Source of the DNA: Methanobacteriota archaeon
GTDB lineage: Archaea > Thermoplasmatota > Thermoplasmata > RBG-16-68-12
Assembly: GCA_005878415.1 (NCBI GenBank)
Contig: VBMM01000189.1
Location: forward strand, 1-6,977
Direction of reading: 5' to 3'
Length of the DNA stretch: 6,977 nucleotides
The notes under the pieces are model-generated. The model worked only from the letters and a program-made list of their open reading frames with translations, did not search any database and was not told the origin of the DNA. Below are positions 5,349-6,977 of the stretch, piece by piece. Position 1 is the stretch's first letter. Each line of letters starts with the position of its first letter. A program made the translations under genes and the position numbers.

Positions 5349-6541
5349 CGGTGGCGAACCGAGATCCGACGTCATGGATGCGCGCGGAGTACGAGAGCCT
5401 CGTCGCGCAGAGCCTCGACTGGAAGCTCCGAGTCCTTCAAGGGCCATCGGCCCCGCGCAGCATCGTCGACGGGAAGACGGTGATCATGCTCTGCTCGAAC
5501 AACTACCTGAACCTGTCGAACCATCCGAAGGTGAAGCGCGCGGCCCGCGAGGCGATCAAGACGCACGGCGCGGGCAGCGGCAGCGTGCGGCCGATCGCGG
5601 GGAACATGGACCTCCACGAGGAGCTCGAGCGCCGGATCGCCCGTTTCAAGCGACGCGAGGCGGCCTTGTTCTACATGAGCGGCTTCGCCGGGAACGCGGG
5701 CTTGATCTCTCAGCTCGCGGGCGACGGCGACGCGATCCTGACGGACGAGCTGAACCACGGGAGCATCATCGACGGCGTGCGGCTGACGAAGGCCCAGCGC
5801 ATCATCTATCGGCATCGCGACGTCGGCGACCTCGAACGAGCGCTGAAGGAGGCCGACGTCTCCGCGAAGAAGATCCTCGTGGTGAGCGACGGCGTGTTCT
5901 CGATGGACGGCGACATCGCGCCGGTCGGCGAGATCGCGAAGCTCAGCGAGTCGTTCGGGGCGATGGTCTACATCGACGACGCGCACGGAGAAGGGGTCCT
6001 AGGGGACGGCGGCCGGGGCGTCGCCTCGCACTTCCACGTCGAGGAGAAGATCCAGGTCGAGCTGGGCACGTTCTCGAAGGCGCTCGGCGTGGTCGGCGGC
6101 TACGTCGCCGGATCGAACGACCTCCGGAACTACGCGTTGAACAAGTCGAGGACCTGGCTCTTGAGCGGCTCGCATCCTCCGGCGGTCACGGCCGCCTGTA
6201 CGGCCGCGATCGACGTGCTCGAGACGGAGCCGAGGCACGTGAAGAAGTTGTGGTCGAACACGAAGTATTTCAAGAAGCGGCTCGTCTCGCTCGGCTTCGA
6301 CATCGGACGGAGCGAGACGCCCATCACGCCCGTCATGCTGGGCGATTCCGCGACCGCGAAGCGCTTCAGCGACCGGCTGTTCGAGGAAGGCGTATTCGCG
6401 TTGCCGATCGTGTACCCGATGGTCGCGAAGGACAAGGCGCGCATCCGGAACATCGTGAACGCGGGGCTGAAGCGCCAAGACCTCGACGACGCCCTCGCCG
6501 CATACGAGAAGATCGGCAAGGAACTCAGCGTGATCGCCTAG
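5345..6541 (+). CDS. kbl: Glycine C-acetyltransferase (2-amino-3-ketobutyrate CoA ligase)
   Basis: A pyridoxal-phosphate enzyme of the alpha-oxoamine synthase family that splits 2-amino-3-ketobutyrate with CoA into glycine and acetyl-CoA. It has 398 residues, the same as the Escherichia coli enzyme. The Schiff-base lysine is Lys245 in GTFSKALG (241-248); DDAHGEG (211-217) gives the Asp that holds the pyridine nitrogen and its neighbouring His214, and NHGSIIDGVRL (137-147) gives the stacking His138. Other family stretches are SNNYLNLSNHP (51-61), GAGSGSVRPIAGNMDLHEEL (75-94), DGVFSMDGD (182-190) and ARIRNIVNAG (365-374). The ATG overlaps the tdh stop (ATGA); alternative starts are GTG 5351 and ATG 5378, the latter matching the E. 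coli N-terminus. Sequence alone would also allow a BioF-like synthase, but tight coupling with tdh makes the threonine pathway far more likely. Its product complex with the dehydrogenase would protect an unstable intermediate. Confidence 0.88.
   Translation: MTVANRDPTSWMRAEYESLVAQSLDWKLRVLQGPSAPRSIVDGKTVIMLCSNNYLNLSNHPKVKRAAREAIKTHGAGSGSVRPIAGNMDLHEELERRIARFKRREAALFYMSGFAGNAGLISQLAGDGDAILTDELNHGSIIDGVRLTKAQRIIYRHRDVGDLERALKEADVSAKKILVVSDGVFSMDGDIAPVGEIAKLSESFGAMVYIDDAHGEGVLGDGGRGVASHFHVEEKIQVELGTFSKALGVVGGYVAGSNDLRNYALNKSRTWLLSGSHPPAVTAACTAAIDVLETEPRHVKKLWSNTKYFKKRLVSLGFDIGRSETPITPVMLGDSATAKRFSDRLFEEGVFALPIVYPMVAKDKARIRNIVNAGLKRQDLDDALAAYEKIGKELSVIA
6538..6541. other. CTAG carrying the stop codons of two convergent genes
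   Basis: The palindrome CTAG supplies the TAG stop of the acetyltransferase gene on the plus strand (6539-6541) and the TAG stop of the GNAT gene on the minus strand (6540-6538). The two genes thus overlap by four bases and no intergenic terminator can exist, so the 3' ends of the transcripts must lie inside the opposite gene. Confidence 0.9.
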
Positions 6542-6969
6542 ATGTCGTCGCGGAGCTTCCGGCGGGCGTACGAGAGCTCGACGATCCGGTAGCCGAGCGA
6601 ACGGAAGACGGCCTTCGAGGCGGCGTTGTCCGTTTCGATGAGAGCGCAAAACATTTCGATGCGGCGAGCCCGCAGGGCGCGCTCGCAGGCCCGCACGAGC
6701 CGGCGTGCCAGTCCGCGCCGCTGATAGGATGGATGGACCGCGAGCCGATTGATCCAACCCTTGCGGCTGTCGTGCGTCCCGAGGACCGTCCCCACGAGCC
6801 GATCCCCGTCGATTGCGCCGAGGTAGAGGCCGCGGTTGGATCGGAGCTGCCGGGCGATCGCGGGCCGCGAATCTCTCCCTCGAATCTTCGGATCCAGGCC
6901 GCAAGTCCGGAAGAGGGAGATCATCTGGTCGTAGTCGCGCAGGCGCAGCGGACGGATCCGGAGGGTCAT
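6538..6969 (-). CDS. GNAT family N-acetyltransferase
   Basis: A 143-residue single-domain acetyltransferase of the GCN5-related family, which moves an acetyl group from acetyl-CoA to an amine. The first strand is LRIRPLRLRDYDQM (3-16), the central strand region is GDRLVGTVLGTHDS (55-68), and motif A is INRLAVHPSYQRRGLARRLV (73-92), in which Gln83, Arg84, Arg85, Gly86 and Ala88 form the pyrophosphate-binding loop. Motif B is ETDNAASKAVFRSLGYRIVE (112-131) with the conserved Asn115 and Tyr127. It resembles RimI/YpeA-like members, but the substrate, whether a protein N-terminus or a small amine, cannot be told. The ATG at 6969-6967 gives the expected N-terminus; the frame stays open to the window edge, so a longer start is possible. 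Promoter not visible. It is convergent with kbl, and no functional link is implied. Confidence 0.85.
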   Translation of the reverse strand: MTLRIRPLRLRDYDQMISLFRTCGLDPKIRGRDSRPAIARQLRSNRGLYLGAIDGDRLVGTVLGTHDSRKGWINRLAVHPSYQRRGLARRLVRACERALRARRIEMFCALIETDNAASKAVFRSLGYRIVELSYARRKLRDDI

Positions 6970-6977
6970 CGTCAGTC

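Noticed and set aside
5345..6541. BioF or 5-aminolevulinate synthase identity for the pyridoxal-phosphate enzyme
   Set aside because: The four-base overlap with tdh and the close match of the C-terminus to glycine C-acetyltransferase make the threonine pathway much more likely.

Overview
This is a gene-dense, high-GC window of about 7 kb carrying nine protein-coding genes on both strands. I saw no RNA genes, CRISPR arrays or mobile elements, and no gap between genes exceeds about 100 bases. The gene starts look archaeal: an A/T-rich box of the type AAATAC, AAATAT or TAATATTA lies roughly 20-42 nt before most starts, Shine-Dalgarno sequences are mostly absent, and GTG starts are common. Together with the gene content (a UbiA prenyltransferase, an ATP-NAD kinase of the COG3199 type, a short winged-helix regulator) this suggests a high-GC archaeon, perhaps a Thermoplasmatota lineage known from metagenomes. 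The lineage is an inference from style; no marker gene is present.

Left part, minus strand (1-1564): an aldo/keto reductase is followed after 10 bases by an unrecognised gene that runs off the left edge. The reductase lacks the catalytic tyrosine and appears to lack one barrel segment. Upstream of it, on the same strand, lie a small three-helix membrane protein and a winged-helix regulator.

Centre (1895-4232): a 100-base divergent promoter region with stacked small palindromes separates the regulator from a UbiA-type, MenA-like membrane prenyltransferase on the plus strand. An ATP-NAD kinase follows with its own promoter box.

Right part (4302-6969): L-threonine 3-dehydrogenase and glycine C-acetyltransferase (2-amino-3-ketobutyrate CoA ligase) overlap by ATGA and form the classical two-step route from threonine to glycine and acetyl-CoA. 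The dehydrogenase has lost the acidic residue that normally selects NAD and shows a Gly-His-Thr-Asn-Arg loop, which suggests use of NADP; the gene just upstream encodes the kind of enzyme that makes NADP. A GNAT acetyltransferase converges from the right edge, and its stop codon overlaps that of the acetyltransferase gene in a single CTAG.

No wholly new multi-gene system is evident. The points most worth checking are the predicted cofactor switch of the threonine dehydrogenase, the abnormal aldo/keto reductase, the palindromic divergent promoter and the 21-bp-spaced inverted repeat before the threonine operon.
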